From: Bacillus sp. Xin1
GTDB taxonomy: Bacteria > Bacillota > Bacilli > Bacillales > Bacillaceae_G
DNA: 64,000 nucleotides
Assembly (NCBI RefSeq): GCF_013314535.1
Contig: NZ_JABUAE010000010.1
Span: 1 to 64,000, forward strand
Direction: 5' to 3'
The notes beneath the pieces were generated by a model. It made no database searches and was not told the DNA's origin. It saw only the letters and a list, made by a program, of their open reading frames with translations. A program made the position numbers and the translations under genes. The first letter of the stretch is position 1. Each line of letters starts with the position of its first letter. Below are positions 23,774-32,627 of the stretch, one piece after another.

Positions 23774-24955
23774 CTATAACATAACTCCAACAATAATTGC
23801 TGATAAAATACTTACTAACGTTGCACCATATACAAGTCTTAGCCCGAATGAAGACACAACGTTTGATTGATTTTCATCAATCCCTTTCGTTGCACCTGCG
23901 ATAATTCCAATAGATGAGAAGTTCGCAAATGATACAAGGAATACGGATAGAATCCCAACTGTACGAGCTGATAATTCTCCTCCTACTATTCCAAGGTCCA
24001 GCATCGCAACAAATTCGTTTGATACTAATTTTGTCGCCATAATTTGTCCTGCTGTTACCATCTCTGCTTGTGGGATGCCCATTACAAATGCTAATGGTGA
24101 GAAAATGTATCCTAAAATAGCTTGGAATGTAATACCGAATACAGAATCAAACAAACTGTTAATCGCTGTAATTAATGCTACGAAACCAAGTAACATCGCT
24201 GCTACTGTTACCGCAATTGTAAATCCAAGCATAATATATTCGCTAAGCATTTCGAAGAATGATTGCTTTTGTTTGGTTTCTAACTTAAGTGTATCCTCTT
24301 CTTCCGTAATATCATACGGGTTAATAATATGAATGATGATGAAACCACTAAATAAATTTAATACAAGTGCTGTTACTACATATTTTGGATCAATCATTTT
24401 CATATAAGAACCAACGATTGACATCGATACCGTTGACATTGAAGATGCACAAAGCGTATATAAACGATGTTTCGGAATCTTGCTTAATTGATCTTTTACT
24501 GTAATAAATACTTCTGCCTGACCAACGATTGCCGCTGCTACTGCATTATATGATTCTAGTTTTCCTAGACCATTCACTTTACTTAACAGGGTACCAATTG
24601 AACGAATAAATATCGGTAAAATTTTAAAGTGTTGTAGAATTCCAATTAATACGGCAAAGAAAACGATTGGTAATAATGCTGTTAAGAAGAATGAAACCTC
24701 TCCTTTATTAACAAGGCCACCAAATACGAAAACGATTCCAGATTCAGCATATGCAAGCAATGCTCCAAATCCGTCAGAAATTCCTTTCACCAAAATATAA
24801 CCAATTTGTGTATTTAATAAGAAATACGATAATGCCAACTGAATAGCAAGCATAACCACAATCGGCTTATACTTAATTTTCTTTCGATCCGCACTTATAA
24901 GAAAACCGAGTATAAATACAACGAGTAATCCTACAAGAAACATAACAAATTTCAT
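23774..24955 (-). CDS. NupC-family concentrative nucleoside transporter (copy 2)
   Basis: 393 aa, same length and all CNT signatures as its neighbour (GQAEVFITVKD, SMSTVSMSIVGSYM, ATKLVSNEFVAMLDL, SFANFSSIGIIAGATK). GGAGGATTTTATAT precedes ATG. Differences cluster in loops (for example KLETKQKQSFFEM against ELQEDKKQTFFEM) and near GGLVNKGEVSFF, which may mark different nucleoside preference (inference). The pair arose by tandem duplication; the gap between them later collected two repeat elements. Confidence 0.92.
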   Translation of the reverse strand: MKFVMFLVGLLVVFILGFLISADRKKIKYKPIVVMLAIQLALSYFLLNTQIGYILVKGISDGFGALLAYAESGIVFVFGGLVNKGEVSFFLTALLPIVFFAVLIGILQHFKILPIFIRSIGTLLSKVNGLGKLESYNAVAAAIVGQAEVFITVKDQLSKIPKHRLYTLCASSMSTVSMSIVGSYMKMIDPKYVVTALVLNLFSGFIIIHIINPYDITEEEDTLKLETKQKQSFFEMLSEYIMLGFTIAVTVAAMLLGFVALITAINSLFDSVFGITFQAILGYIFSPLAFVMGIPQAEMVTAGQIMATKLVSNEFVAMLDLGIVGGELSARTVGILSVFLVSFANFSSIGIIAGATKGIDENQSNVVSSFGLRLVYGATLVSILSAIIVGVML

Positions 24956-24959
24956 ATAT

Positions 24960-25228
24960 AAAATCCTCCATTTAAACCTTATTCAACGCTTTAGAAAATT
25001 ATTTAACGTTGAACGTCTGACCATATTAAACAAGAAATAATCCGAACTTTCACCTAACACGTAAAAATATGTATATTATCGTTTAAAATCGTTCTATCTC
25101 TTATCTAGAAAGACCTTATCCATTCTAACACAAATTCTAATTCACATCTTCATATTTCCTAAAAAAGTTACATTTTCTTAGAAAATCTCTATTAATGTTC
25201 GTCTTTTCTCCTCCTTGATTTTACTCAT
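24960..25228. other. Intergenic leader region of nupC copy 2
   Basis: Gene-free A/T-rich 270 nt. It holds the shared ATGGTCAGACGT motif (25013-25024, minus) and a GTTCAACG.../CGTTGAAC pairing (near 24983-25013). Nothing else recognised. Confidence 0.4.
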
Positions 25229-25268
25229 AAAAAAACGAGCATCAAGTTTGACTTGATGCTCGTTTCCC
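25229..25268 (-). terminator. Terminator of the alanine symporter gene
   Basis: AACGAGCATCAAG/CTTGATGCTCGTT stem, minus-strand T7. Confidence 0.9.
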
Positions 25269-25274
25269 ATTTCA

Positions 25275-26702
25275 TTATACAGCTTTTTCTTTTTCTACTA
25301 CTGGCTTGTCCCAGCACTCTGTATTTGTTAAACCTGGAATAGAATCTGCACTGAAGACTGGATCTTTTCCTTGTTTCTTTTGCTTTACATAGTCTGCCAA
25401 TGCAGCATACGCAAATCGACCAAGAAGTGTAATCGCAATTAAGTTTGTGATTACCATTAGCCCCATAAATAAGTCTGCCATATTCCATACAACTTGAAGC
25501 GTCGCAACAGAGCCGAATAGTACCATTCCAACTACCGCAATACGGTAGATTGTTAACCAAGTTTTACTTTGTTTAATGAATTCAATATTCGTTTCACCAT
25601 AATAATAGTTTCCTAGAAGTGAACTGAAAGCAAATAAGAAAATAATGATTGCTAAGAAGCTACTTGCCCACGAACCGATTTGTGAACTTAGCGCCATTTG
25701 TGTTAATTCAATACCTTCTAAATTCGTTGCCTTATATGCACCAGAACATAGTACGATAAATGCTGTTGATGTACATACTAAGAATGTATCTACTAAAACT
25801 CCGATTGTTTGAATAAACCCTTGTTTCGCTGGATGCGTTACATCTGCTGTTGCTGCAGCGTTTGGTGCACTACCCATACCTGCTTCGTTCGCAAATAATC
25901 CACGCTGAATACCATATTTCATTGCCGCACCAATACCGCCGCCTACAGCTGAATCTAAACCAAATGCGCCTTTAAAGATTTCTGTAAATACATCTGGTAG
26001 TAAATAGAAGTTTTTAATAACAACGAAAATAGCTACTGCAATATAAAGAATTGCCATTGGCGGAACAATCATTTCCGACATACGTGCAATGCTTTTAACA
26101 CCGCCAAAAATAATAACCGCGACTAATACAGCTAATACAATTCCAACAACATAACGCTCTATACCAAATGCATTTTTAAATGCTAACGTAACTGTATTTG
26201 CTTGTACTGAGTTGAAAATTAAACCATAACTAATTGTGATAAGAATAGAGAACCAAATTCCCATCCAACGTTTATTTAAACCTTTTTCCATATAATAAGC
26301 AGGGCCACCACGGAATCCACTGCCATCTTTTATTTTATAAATTTGTGCCAGTGTACTTTCTACGAAACTGGAAGATGCCCCAATAATTGCGATTACCCAC
26401 ATCCAAAATACTGCGCCAGGTCCTCCCATAGAAATCGCTAACGCTACACCAGCTAAGTTACCAATCCCAATACGAGCTGCTGAACTCATACAGAAAGCTT
26501 GGAAAGAAGATACGCTGCCCTTTTTACGTGTCTTTCCAGTTAATCCGTCACTCATCAATCGTACCATTTCCCCTAAATGGCTAATTTGTACAAATTTTAA
26601 TTTGATAGAAAAATAAAGCCCTAGGCCTATTAACATTGCAATCAAAATATATGACCAAAGAATAGTATTGGTTGATGAAACGAACTGTTCTAAAATGTTC
26701 AT
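25275..26702 (-). CDS. Alanine/glycine:cation symporter (AGCS family, AlsT-like)
   Basis: 475 aa, about 11 membrane segments. AGCS signatures: FQAFCMSSAARIGIGNLAGVALAI (about residues 67-90), GGPAYYMEKGL, and LFANEAGMGSAPNAAATADVTHP. Sodium- or proton-driven uptake of alanine or glycine (known for family; some paralogues carry glutamine). GGAGGGG lies 9 nt before ATG. The soluble tail (PGLTNTECWDKPVVEKEKAV) is typical. Monocistronic. Confidence 0.92.
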   Translation of the reverse strand: MNILEQFVSSTNTILWSYILIAMLIGLGLYFSIKLKFVQISHLGEMVRLMSDGLTGKTRKKGSVSSFQAFCMSSAARIGIGNLAGVALAISMGGPGAVFWMWVIAIIGASSSFVESTLAQIYKIKDGSGFRGGPAYYMEKGLNKRWMGIWFSILITISYGLIFNSVQANTVTLAFKNAFGIERYVVGIVLAVLVAVIIFGGVKSIARMSEMIVPPMAILYIAVAIFVVIKNFYLLPDVFTEIFKGAFGLDSAVGGGIGAAMKYGIQRGLFANEAGMGSAPNAAATADVTHPAKQGFIQTIGVLVDTFLVCTSTAFIVLCSGAYKATNLEGIELTQMALSSQIGSWASSFLAIIIFLFAFSSLLGNYYYGETNIEFIKQSKTWLTIYRIAVVGMVLFGSVATLQVVWNMADLFMGLMVITNLIAITLLGRFAYAALADYVKQKKQGKDPVFSADSIPGLTNTECWDKPVVEKEKAV

Positions 26703-26899
26703 CCTATTAATCCCCTCCCATTTTTCTTCACAAATTGAATTATATTCAAAAAATATTCAAAAATCAACATTTTTCGACAGGATATTACTTCCATATGTTA
26801 GATTTCCTTACATAGAAATGTTATATGGAAGAAAATATAACTCATTATTTTTAGAAACGCACATACTATACGAAGCAATATTTTTCATAGATAAAGAAA

Positions 26900-26947
26900 T
26901 TGACAAAAAACAAACTTGTAACTACAATAGTTACGACGAGTAGTTAC
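26900..26947 (+). promoter_or_regulatory. Oxidoreductase promoter with overlapping palindromes
   Basis: -35 TTGACA (26900-26905), 17-nt spacer and -10 TACAAT (26923-26928). GTAACTACAATAGTTAC (26918-26934) is a perfect 7-3-7 palindrome over the -10; another GTAGTTAC follows at 26940-26947. The pattern recalls HxlR/YodB-type operators. Confidence 0.65.
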
Positions 26948-27017
26948 AAACCTACTTAAAAGACATTCATTCATTTTTCAGATATACACTTATAACAATT
27001 ATTTGGAGGGATCCCTT

Positions 27018-27656
27018 ATGAAAATCGGAATTATTGGAGCAAGCGGAAAAGCCGGAAGTCGCATTCTAAAAGAAGCACTTGATCGCGGGCATGAAGTCAC
27101 TGCAATTGTAAGAAACGCAGCAAAAATTACAGAAGATAATGTAAAAGTTTTAGAAAAAGATGTTTTCGATCTTACTGCTAATGATTTACAAACATTTGCC
27201 GTAGTCGTGAACGCATTTGGCGCTCCTGCTGGAAGTGAACACCTTCATGTAGAGGCAGGAAACGTATTAATTGAAGTAATGAAAGGTGCACCTAACACAA
27301 AATTACTTGTTGTCGGAGGCGCTGGAAGCTTATTTGTCGATGAAGCAAAAACAACACGTGTATTTGACACACCAGGTTTCCCTAAAGAATATCTTGCAAC
27401 TGCTCAAAACCAAGGTAAAAACTTAGAAATCTTACAGCAAACAAATGATATCACTTGGACATTCATTAGCCCTTCTGCCCTATTCGCATTAGGAAAACGT
27501 ACTGGTTCCTACAAAGCAGGTAAAGATCACCTTCTTGTTAACGAAAAAGGAGATAGCTACGTAAGCTACGAAGACTTTGCTGTAGCAGCACTCGATGAAA
27601 TTGAAAATCCAAAACATGTGAACGAACGCTTTACAGTTGTTTCTGAAGCTGAGTAA
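27018..27656 (+). CDS. NAD(P)-binding oxidoreductase (atypical SDR, PF13460; YwnB-like)
   Basis: 212 aa. Dinucleotide motif GIIGASGKAGSRI at residues 4-16, then Arg-rich VTAIVRNAAKI after strand 2 (NADPH-type). The KLLVVGGAGSLFVD and FISPSALFALGKRTG segments match NAD(P)H-binding quinone or flavin-type reductases. ATG 27018 is chosen because GGAGGG lies 9 nt upstream. Promoter palindromes suggest control by a redox-sensing HxlR or MarR repressor (inference). It is convergent with the thioester protein gene. Confidence 0.88.
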   Translation: MKIGIIGASGKAGSRILKEALDRGHEVTAIVRNAAKITEDNVKVLEKDVFDLTANDLQTFAVVVNAFGAPAGSEHLHVEAGNVLIEVMKGAPNTKLLVVGGAGSLFVDEAKTTRVFDTPGFPKEYLATAQNQGKNLEILQQTNDITWTFISPSALFALGKRTGSYKAGKDHLLVNEKGDSYVSYEDFAVAALDEIENPKHVNERFTVVSEAE

Positions 27657-27659
27657 TAA

Positions 27660-27693
27660 TAAAAAAGTGCTGGCAAACGCCAGCACTTTTTAT
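27660..27693. terminator. Bidirectional terminator
   Basis: AAAAAGTGCTGGC/GCCAGCACTTTTT with tetraloop AAAC. Confidence 0.9.
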
Positions 27694-28610
27694 CTTTTGT
27701 ACGGTGTAGAAGGTTGATTCGGTTGATTCGGTTTCTGAGGAACTTCAGCTTTTTTCCAACTTACCGCTAAATCCGGGCTTGTTTTCTCTTCACTACGCTC
27801 TAATAAAACTACTGCGTCTTGAATCGTTTCCGTTCCCTTATGTTCAATACCTTGTAATTTTGTTAAATTACCAGATACTTTAAAGCTAAATTCACCAGAG
27901 GGCGCTTCTTTCGGAATTAACACGCGGAATTTTTCTCCTACATTAAATTCTGTTTTTGTTTCGCCTTTTTCATTCACAAACTTAACTCCTTGTGGCGCAC
28001 CAGTTGCTTGCACTTTGTATGTTCCACTCTTTGCATTTGTTTCCACTGTATATAAACCTGTTTCGAAAAACTCATCTTTTAATACTGCTTCTTGTTTTTC
28101 CGACGGCGTAACGCTCATCGTGATTTCTTGTACTTCTTCACTGCTAGCCGCTTTCGCAACAATGTCTTTCGTTAATTTCTCTACATTTTTATTACGAAAA
28201 TCTAAATCATCGATACTCACTTGTCCAAGCGCATTCCATACAGCAAGTTGCGTCGCATAATGCGCCTCTCTCCAATCAGATACACCTAATTCTTGCGGAC
28301 TTTTTTGTGGATAACCATTTAACAACACACGGTACACACCAATATCCACCTTACCTATTTCAGGTAAATCTTGACCACTTGGTGATTTCAAAAAAACATC
28401 TAAGCAGTACGCTATTTTTCTATCTGCTGTTTTAATGAGTTCCGTTCGGATTGGTTTCTTTAATGATTTACTATAACTCCAATCCATTTGATACTTTGTA
28501 TGATCCATAACTTCTGCGGATGCTTTTTGGAGCGGAAATAATAAGTTCGCAAATACAAATAAAACACTCAAAAAAGCAACCAATAACTTATACGATTGTT
28601 TCATATTCAT
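27690..28610 (-). CDS. Secreted Cys-Gln thioester-domain (TED/TQXA) protein without a wall anchor
   Basis: 306 aa. Signal peptide (residues 1-32, cut near ASA), then a thioester adhesin domain: Cys69 (AYCLD) and Gln121 (YATQLAVWNALG), the pair that forms the internal thioester for covalent host or surface attachment. Residues about 175-275 form an immunoglobulin-like/isopeptide-type domain. A Pro-rich tail (PQKPNQPNQPSTPYKR) ends the protein. LPXTG, hydrophobic and basic sorting parts are absent, and the stop lies against a terminator. AAGGGG lies 8 nt before ATG. It may be a secreted adhesin or a truncated allele. Confidence 0.8.
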   Translation of the reverse strand: MNMKQSYKLLVAFLSVLFVFANLLFPLQKASAEVMDHTKYQMDWSYSKSLKKPIRTELIKTADRKIAYCLDVFLKSPSGQDLPEIGKVDIGVYRVLLNGYPQKSPQELGVSDWREAHYATQLAVWNALGQVSIDDLDFRNKNVEKLTKDIVAKAASSEEVQEITMSVTPSEKQEAVLKDEFFETGLYTVETNAKSGTYKVQATGAPQGVKFVNEKGETKTEFNVGEKFRVLIPKEAPSGEFSFKVSGNLTKLQGIEHKGTETIQDAVVLLERSEEKTSPDLAVSWKKAEVPQKPNQPNQPSTPYKR

Positions 28611-28699
28611 GTTTACAACCCCTTATAAAATAACAAATTTACTACTGTATATTATTTAGTTAGAAAATTTTTTTATGCATTTTCACTTAGATTCCTGCA

Positions 28700-28740
28700 A
28701 AATAAAAAAAGCACAGGCTATCCTATGCTTTTTTATTTCA
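28700..28740 (-). terminator. bioY terminator
   Basis: GCATAGG/CCTGTGC stem, minus-strand T7 (near 28704-28710). Confidence 0.8.
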
Positions 28741-28747
28741 AAATTAT

Positions 28748-29308
28748 TTAACTTTCTTGAAGGAGTAATTTCGAACGTACTAATGCTCCTCGCACTTTTA
28801 TTCCAATCCATGCAGCTAACGCAGCTTTTATTACACCTACAATCAGGAAAGGAACAAAACCGCCCAGGAAAGCTGCTTGCCACCCTAGTGATGCCACATA
28901 CTTTAAAAATACAGTTCCAATCGTTAATGTCACAAGCATCCCTAAAATATTTGCCATTAATGAATTCCAAAATGTTAGTTTTGTTTTTTCAGTTAACAAA
29001 CCAATTAAAAAAGCCGTCGGGATAAAGGCTAATAGGAAACCGCCTGTAGGACCGAATAAAACAGATAAACCACCACTAAATCCAGCATAAACAGGAATTC
29101 CAGTTGCACCAATTAAAACATATAATAATACAGATAAAGTGCCATAACGCGAACCTAAAATTGTAGCAGTAAGACCAATTGCTAGCGTCTGTCCTGTTAT
29201 CGGAACGAGCGGCAAAGGAATTGTAACTTGGGCCAAAATACCAATAATAGCAGCAAATAGTGCAGTAACAATTAACATGCGAAAATGATTTGTACGATCA
29301 TTACTCAT
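28748..29308 (-). CDS. bioY: BioY biotin-specific ECF transporter S component
   Basis: 186 aa, six membrane segments. BioY signatures: ALFAAIIGILAQVTIPLPLVPITGQTLAIGL (residues about 17-47) and YAGFSGGLSVLFGPTGGFLLAFIPTAFLIGLL (about 75-106). Binds biotin in the membrane and works alone or with the shared EcfAA'T module, which is not in this window. AGGGAGG lies 7 nt before ATG. I looked for a BirA-type operator upstream and saw none convincing. Confidence 0.94.
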   Translation of the reverse strand: MSNDRTNHFRMLIVTALFAAIIGILAQVTIPLPLVPITGQTLAIGLTATILGSRYGTLSVLLYVLIGATGIPVYAGFSGGLSVLFGPTGGFLLAFIPTAFLIGLLTEKTKLTFWNSLMANILGMLVTLTIGTVFLKYVASLGWQAAFLGGFVPFLIVGVIKAALAAWIGIKVRGALVRSKLLLQES

Positions 29309-29410
29309 AAGCGCCTCCCTAGAAAAGTTTCACATTATAAATTTAAGATATCCTATTCAATATAAGGAGTAAATACTTTTTTGTTTGAATATTTAGTTTT
29401 CTAAGAACAT

Positions 29411-29452
29411 AAAAGAAGAGCGCAAATCTTTTTTGCACTCTTCTTTTCTATT
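29411..29452 (-). terminator. ytbDE terminator
   Basis: AAGAAGAGCGCAAA/TTTGCACTCTTCTTTT stem (one mismatch), minus-strand T-rich tail. Confidence 0.8.
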
Positions 29453-29457
29453 CTCTA

Positions 29458-30297
29458 TTAAAAATCAAAGTTATCCGGATCTGGACCAACGCGATGATTT
29501 TCGTTTAATGCATCAATTTGTTCCATATCTTCTTTTGTTAATTCAAAATTGAAAATGTCCGCATTTTTGGTAATACGGTGCTCTTTTGTTGATTTTGGAA
29601 TTGTTACAACTTCATTTTGCAGGTCCCAACGCAAGATAATTTGCGCAGTTGTTTTTCCATATTTATCTGCAATTTCTTGTAATGTAGGGTTATCTAGTAA
29701 CTGCCCTTGCATAAGAGGTGACCACGCCTCCATTTGAATACCTTGTTCACGACAGAAGCCCTGCAATTCTTTTTGCGTTAAACGAGGATGGTATTCGACT
29801 TGGTTAATCATTGGTTTCACTTCTGCCCCTTCCATTACGTCTTTCAAATGATGAATTTGGAAGTTACTCACACCAATTGCACGTACGCGCCCTTCTTTAT
29901 ATAACTTTTCTAATGCTCTCCATGTATCTTTATATTTTCCATCTACAGGCCAATGAACAAGATATAAATCTAAATAATCAAGTTCTAACTTCTTTAGACT
30001 TTCTTCATATGCAGCTAATGTTGTCTCAAACCCTTGATCACTATTCCAAACTTTTGAAGTAATGAATAAATCTTCTCTAGAAATTCCCGCTTCTTTTATC
30101 CCCGCACGAATACCTTCTCCTACAGCTTTTTCATTTCCATAAATCGCAGCTGTATCAATGCTGCGGTACCCTTCTTTAATTGCTGTTTTTACAGCCTCTA
30201 CGAGTTCTGGTCCATCCTCTACTTTAAATACACCTAAACCAAACCAAGGCATCTCTACCCCATTATGCAATGTTGTTGTACTTTGTAAATTGTTCAT
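29458..30297 (-). CDS. ytbE: Aldo/keto reductase (YtbE-like)
   Basis: 279 aa TIM barrel, NADPH-dependent. Catalytic tetrad: Asp and Tyr in SIDTAAIYGNE, Lys in FITSKVW, His in YLVHWPV. The cofactor segment IPKSTKEHRI is present. The start codon overlaps the stop of the MFS gene (TAATG), with GGAGAGAAG upstream, so the pair is translationally coupled. A longer frame reading into the MFS gene is rejected. In B. subtilis ytbD-ytbE lie beside ytcD, an HxlR regulator; the same trio is seen here. Confidence 0.92.
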   Translation of the reverse strand: MNNLQSTTTLHNGVEMPWFGLGVFKVEDGPELVEAVKTAIKEGYRSIDTAAIYGNEKAVGEGIRAGIKEAGISREDLFITSKVWNSDQGFETTLAAYEESLKKLELDYLDLYLVHWPVDGKYKDTWRALEKLYKEGRVRAIGVSNFQIHHLKDVMEGAEVKPMINQVEYHPRLTQKELQGFCREQGIQMEAWSPLMQGQLLDNPTLQEIADKYGKTTAQIILRWDLQNEVVTIPKSTKEHRITKNADIFNFELTKEDMEQIDALNENHRVGPDPDNFDF

Positions 30298-31532
30298 TAT
30301 ACTCTTCTCTCCTCTACACGTTTCATTTGATCTCTCTTTTCTAAACTCATACTCCATGCCGTTAAAATAACCGCACCGACTACCATAATTGCACCTACCC
30401 ACGCTGTATGAATGAGTCCTAGTGAATTTGTTACAATACCGCCTAAGTACGCCCCAAGAGCGATTCCTGCATTAAAAGCCGCAATATTCATAGCAGATGC
30501 AATATCTACAGCACTCGGCACAAAGCGCTCAGCTAATATCACGACATATACTTGTAATCCCGGAACATTCATAAATGCAAATAATCCCATTAAAATAATT
30601 GTAATTAACCCTGCCACCTTAAATGACGCTGTAAATGTGAACACAGATAACACAATTGCCTGAATGAAAAACATAAAAAACAATGCGCGAATTGGATTGC
30701 GATTAGATAGCTTACCACCAATCATATTCCCAATTGCAATCGCAATCCCATACACTAACAAAATGACTGTAACTGTACTTGCTTTAAAGCCTGTTACCTC
30801 TTGCAATAATGGGGACAAATACGTAAACGTCACAAATGTTCCACCGTATCCTAATGCAGTAATAACGAAAACAAGTAACAGTCTTCCATTTGTTACAAGC
30901 TTTAATTGATCGCGAAAAGATACGGATGCACCTTTTCGTAAATTCGATGGAATGAGCATACCGTTAGCTACTAAAGCAACAACTCCAATTGCCACAATAA
31001 CCATAAACGAAGCTCTCCAGCCAAACTGTTGACCAATAAATGTTCCAATCGGTACACCTGTAATGGTTGCAACTGTTAAACCTGTGAACATAAAAGCAAT
31101 CGCACTAGCACGTTTATCTTCCGATACAAGAGCTGCCGCAATCGTTGAACCGATCGACATAAATACACCGTGAGCAAATGCAGATATAACCCTCGCAACA
31201 AGAAGTACACCAAAACTTGTTGCCATCCCTGCAATACTATTACCAATAATAAAGACAATCATAATCCACATTAATAACGTTTTCCGTGAGATACTAGCTG
31301 TTAATGATGTTAAGACCGGCGCACCAAATGCTACTCCTAGCGCATATAAAGAAACGGTTAAACCAGCTGTTGTAACAGAAACATGTAAATCATTCGAAAT
31401 AGACGGCAATAAACCAACGCTAATAAATTCAGTTGTACCAATGCCGAACGCACTGATTGCCAATGCTAATAAAGCAAACATACTCCTTCTATTCGTTTGA
31501 ATATCTGAAGAAGATACTGTATATGCACTCAA
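30297..31532 (-). CDS. ytbD: MFS efflux transporter (YtbD-like, DHA1 type)
   Basis: 411 aa, 12 membrane segments. It has the DHA1 feature FGIGTTEFISVGLLPSISNDL in TM1 and motif A-like GAPVLTSLTASISRKTLL; motif C-like VTGVPIGTFIGQQFGWRASF in TM5. It is first in the ytbDE operon and divergent from ytcD across 316 nt that carries repeated operator-like motifs. Probably exports a toxic or aromatic compound that YtbE then reduces in parallel (inference; substrate unknown). Confidence 0.9.
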   Translation of the reverse strand: MSAYTVSSSDIQTNRRSMFALLALAISAFGIGTTEFISVGLLPSISNDLHVSVTTAGLTVSLYALGVAFGAPVLTSLTASISRKTLLMWIMIVFIIGNSIAGMATSFGVLLVARVISAFAHGVFMSIGSTIAAALVSEDKRASAIAFMFTGLTVATITGVPIGTFIGQQFGWRASFMVIVAIGVVALVANGMLIPSNLRKGASVSFRDQLKLVTNGRLLLVFVITALGYGGTFVTFTYLSPLLQEVTGFKASTVTVILLVYGIAIAIGNMIGGKLSNRNPIRALFFMFFIQAIVLSVFTFTASFKVAGLITIILMGLFAFMNVPGLQVYVVILAERFVPSAVDIASAMNIAAFNAGIALGAYLGGIVTNSLGLIHTAWVGAIMVVGAVILTAWSMSLEKRDQMKRVEERRV

Positions 31533-31664
31533 TTGAACTCCTCCTTAATTCGAGAAATCCAATCATAATAGTCCGATAAAAAGGCCTTTTTATCTTCTAA
31601 TAAAAATAGTTTTACTACTCATAATTACTATTATGAATGGTTTCATTCTTTTTTGAAAGAACGC

Positions 31665-31815
31665 ACTTAAAAGTACGCTAGGCACCTAAAAGTAACATAG
31701 GCACCTTTTAGTAACGTACTACTCATTTGCCTCTTACGTATGCTATTATGGAACATATTCAAAATGAAAAACAGTACGTACTTTCAAGTGCTATAGGCAC
31801 TAAAAAGTAACATAT
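31665..31815. promoter_or_regulatory. Repeated YtcD operator-like motifs
   Basis: Three AAGT.C..TAGGCAC-type units (AAAAGTACGCTAGGCACC at 31669-31686, AAAGTAACATAGGCACC at 31689-31705, TCAAGTGCTATAGGCACT at 31784-31801), plus an inverted unit at 31706-31720 (TTTTAGTAACGTACT) and a partial one after 31801. They fill the divergent gap between ytbD and ytcD. Confidence 0.65.
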
Positions 31816-31848
31816 AACTATAAAACTCATTAAAGGGGATTGTAATAT

Positions 31849-32196
31849 ATGAAGAAATATAACATTCCTGTAGAAGCAACCTTAGAAGTAATCGGCGGAA
31901 AATGGAAGGTCGTTATTCTTTGTCACTTAACAAAAGGAACGAAACGAACAAGCGAATTAAAACGTTTAATGCCTGGCATTACACAAAAGATGCTCACGCA
32001 ACAATTGCGTGAATTAGAAGAAGATGGAGTTATTCAAAGAAAGGTATATAATCAAGTACCACCAAAAGTTGAGTACTCGCTTACTGACTATGGTTGGTCC
32101 TTAGAAGCAATTCTCGATTCCCTTTGCACATGGGGAGAGTGCCATCTTGAAAAAAGCGGTAACACATCGATGCTAATTACAGAGGATGAACAATAA
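31849..32196 (+). CDS. ytcD: HxlR-family regulator (YtcD-like)
   Basis: 115 aa winged helix. HxlR signatures: ATLEVIGGKWKVVILCHLTKGTKRTSELKRLMPGITQKMLTQQLRELEEDGVI (about residues 9-61) and VPPKVEYSLTDYGWSL. Cysteines at 26, 100 and 106 could give redox sensing. AAAGGGG lies 11 nt before ATG. It probably represses the divergent ytbDE and itself through the TAGGCAC repeats. Confidence 0.9.
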   Translation: MKKYNIPVEATLEVIGGKWKVVILCHLTKGTKRTSELKRLMPGITQKMLTQQLRELEEDGVIQRKVYNQVPPKVEYSLTDYGWSLEAILDSLCTWGECHLEKSGNTSMLITEDEQ

Positions 32197-32404
32197 GAAA
32201 AAGGAAAAAACGAACATAAATTTGTCCATTTTTTCCTTTTTCTCTTTATATATATGTACATTTCTTATCTAAACAAAATAATTTATGCGCTTTCATGCCT
32301 TGTCAGTACTAGGTTATACGCTCAATATCAAATAATTAGGAATCATTTTTATGTTAACATAGGTGTATATAGTATATAATATAGGATATATATTATATAC
32401 ACTT

Positions 32405-32568
32405 TCCGATAAGGGAACTTTCCATTATGCGGACAAGCCATGTATCGGACAGTTCATAAATAATAGGTAAGACATTATGGTTTTAGATTTATGTTCTCAG
32501 CTTACTTGCTGTCATAAATTTAAAGGCATTTTATTGTGTTTTGTGAAACTTTGTATAAAGTTTCGCAA
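32405..32568 (+). promoter_or_regulatory. Structured leader and inverted repeat before yjlC-ndh
   Basis: A 430-nt gap. Elements in order: A/T-rich promoter region (about 32370-32400), hairpin closed by TCCGATA/TATCGGA (32405-32411 with 32443-32449), hairpin TTTAGATTTATG/CATAAATTTAAA (32482-32493 with 32513-32524), and a 28-nt inverted repeat (32541-32568, 12-bp arms, one mismatch) containing TTGTGAAAC and GTTTCGCAA. B. subtilis ndh is Rex-controlled; the half-sites here resemble Rex sites, but the spacing is longer than usual. Confidence 0.5.
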
Positions 32569-32627
32569 ACGTTTACTATCTTACTTATCAAAAATAAGAG
32601 TATTGCTATCGTAAAGGAGAATTGGAG

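Noticed and set aside
28675-29025. 116-codon plus-strand ORF across bioY
   Set aside because: Shadow of bioY in the opposite strand; no ribosome site.
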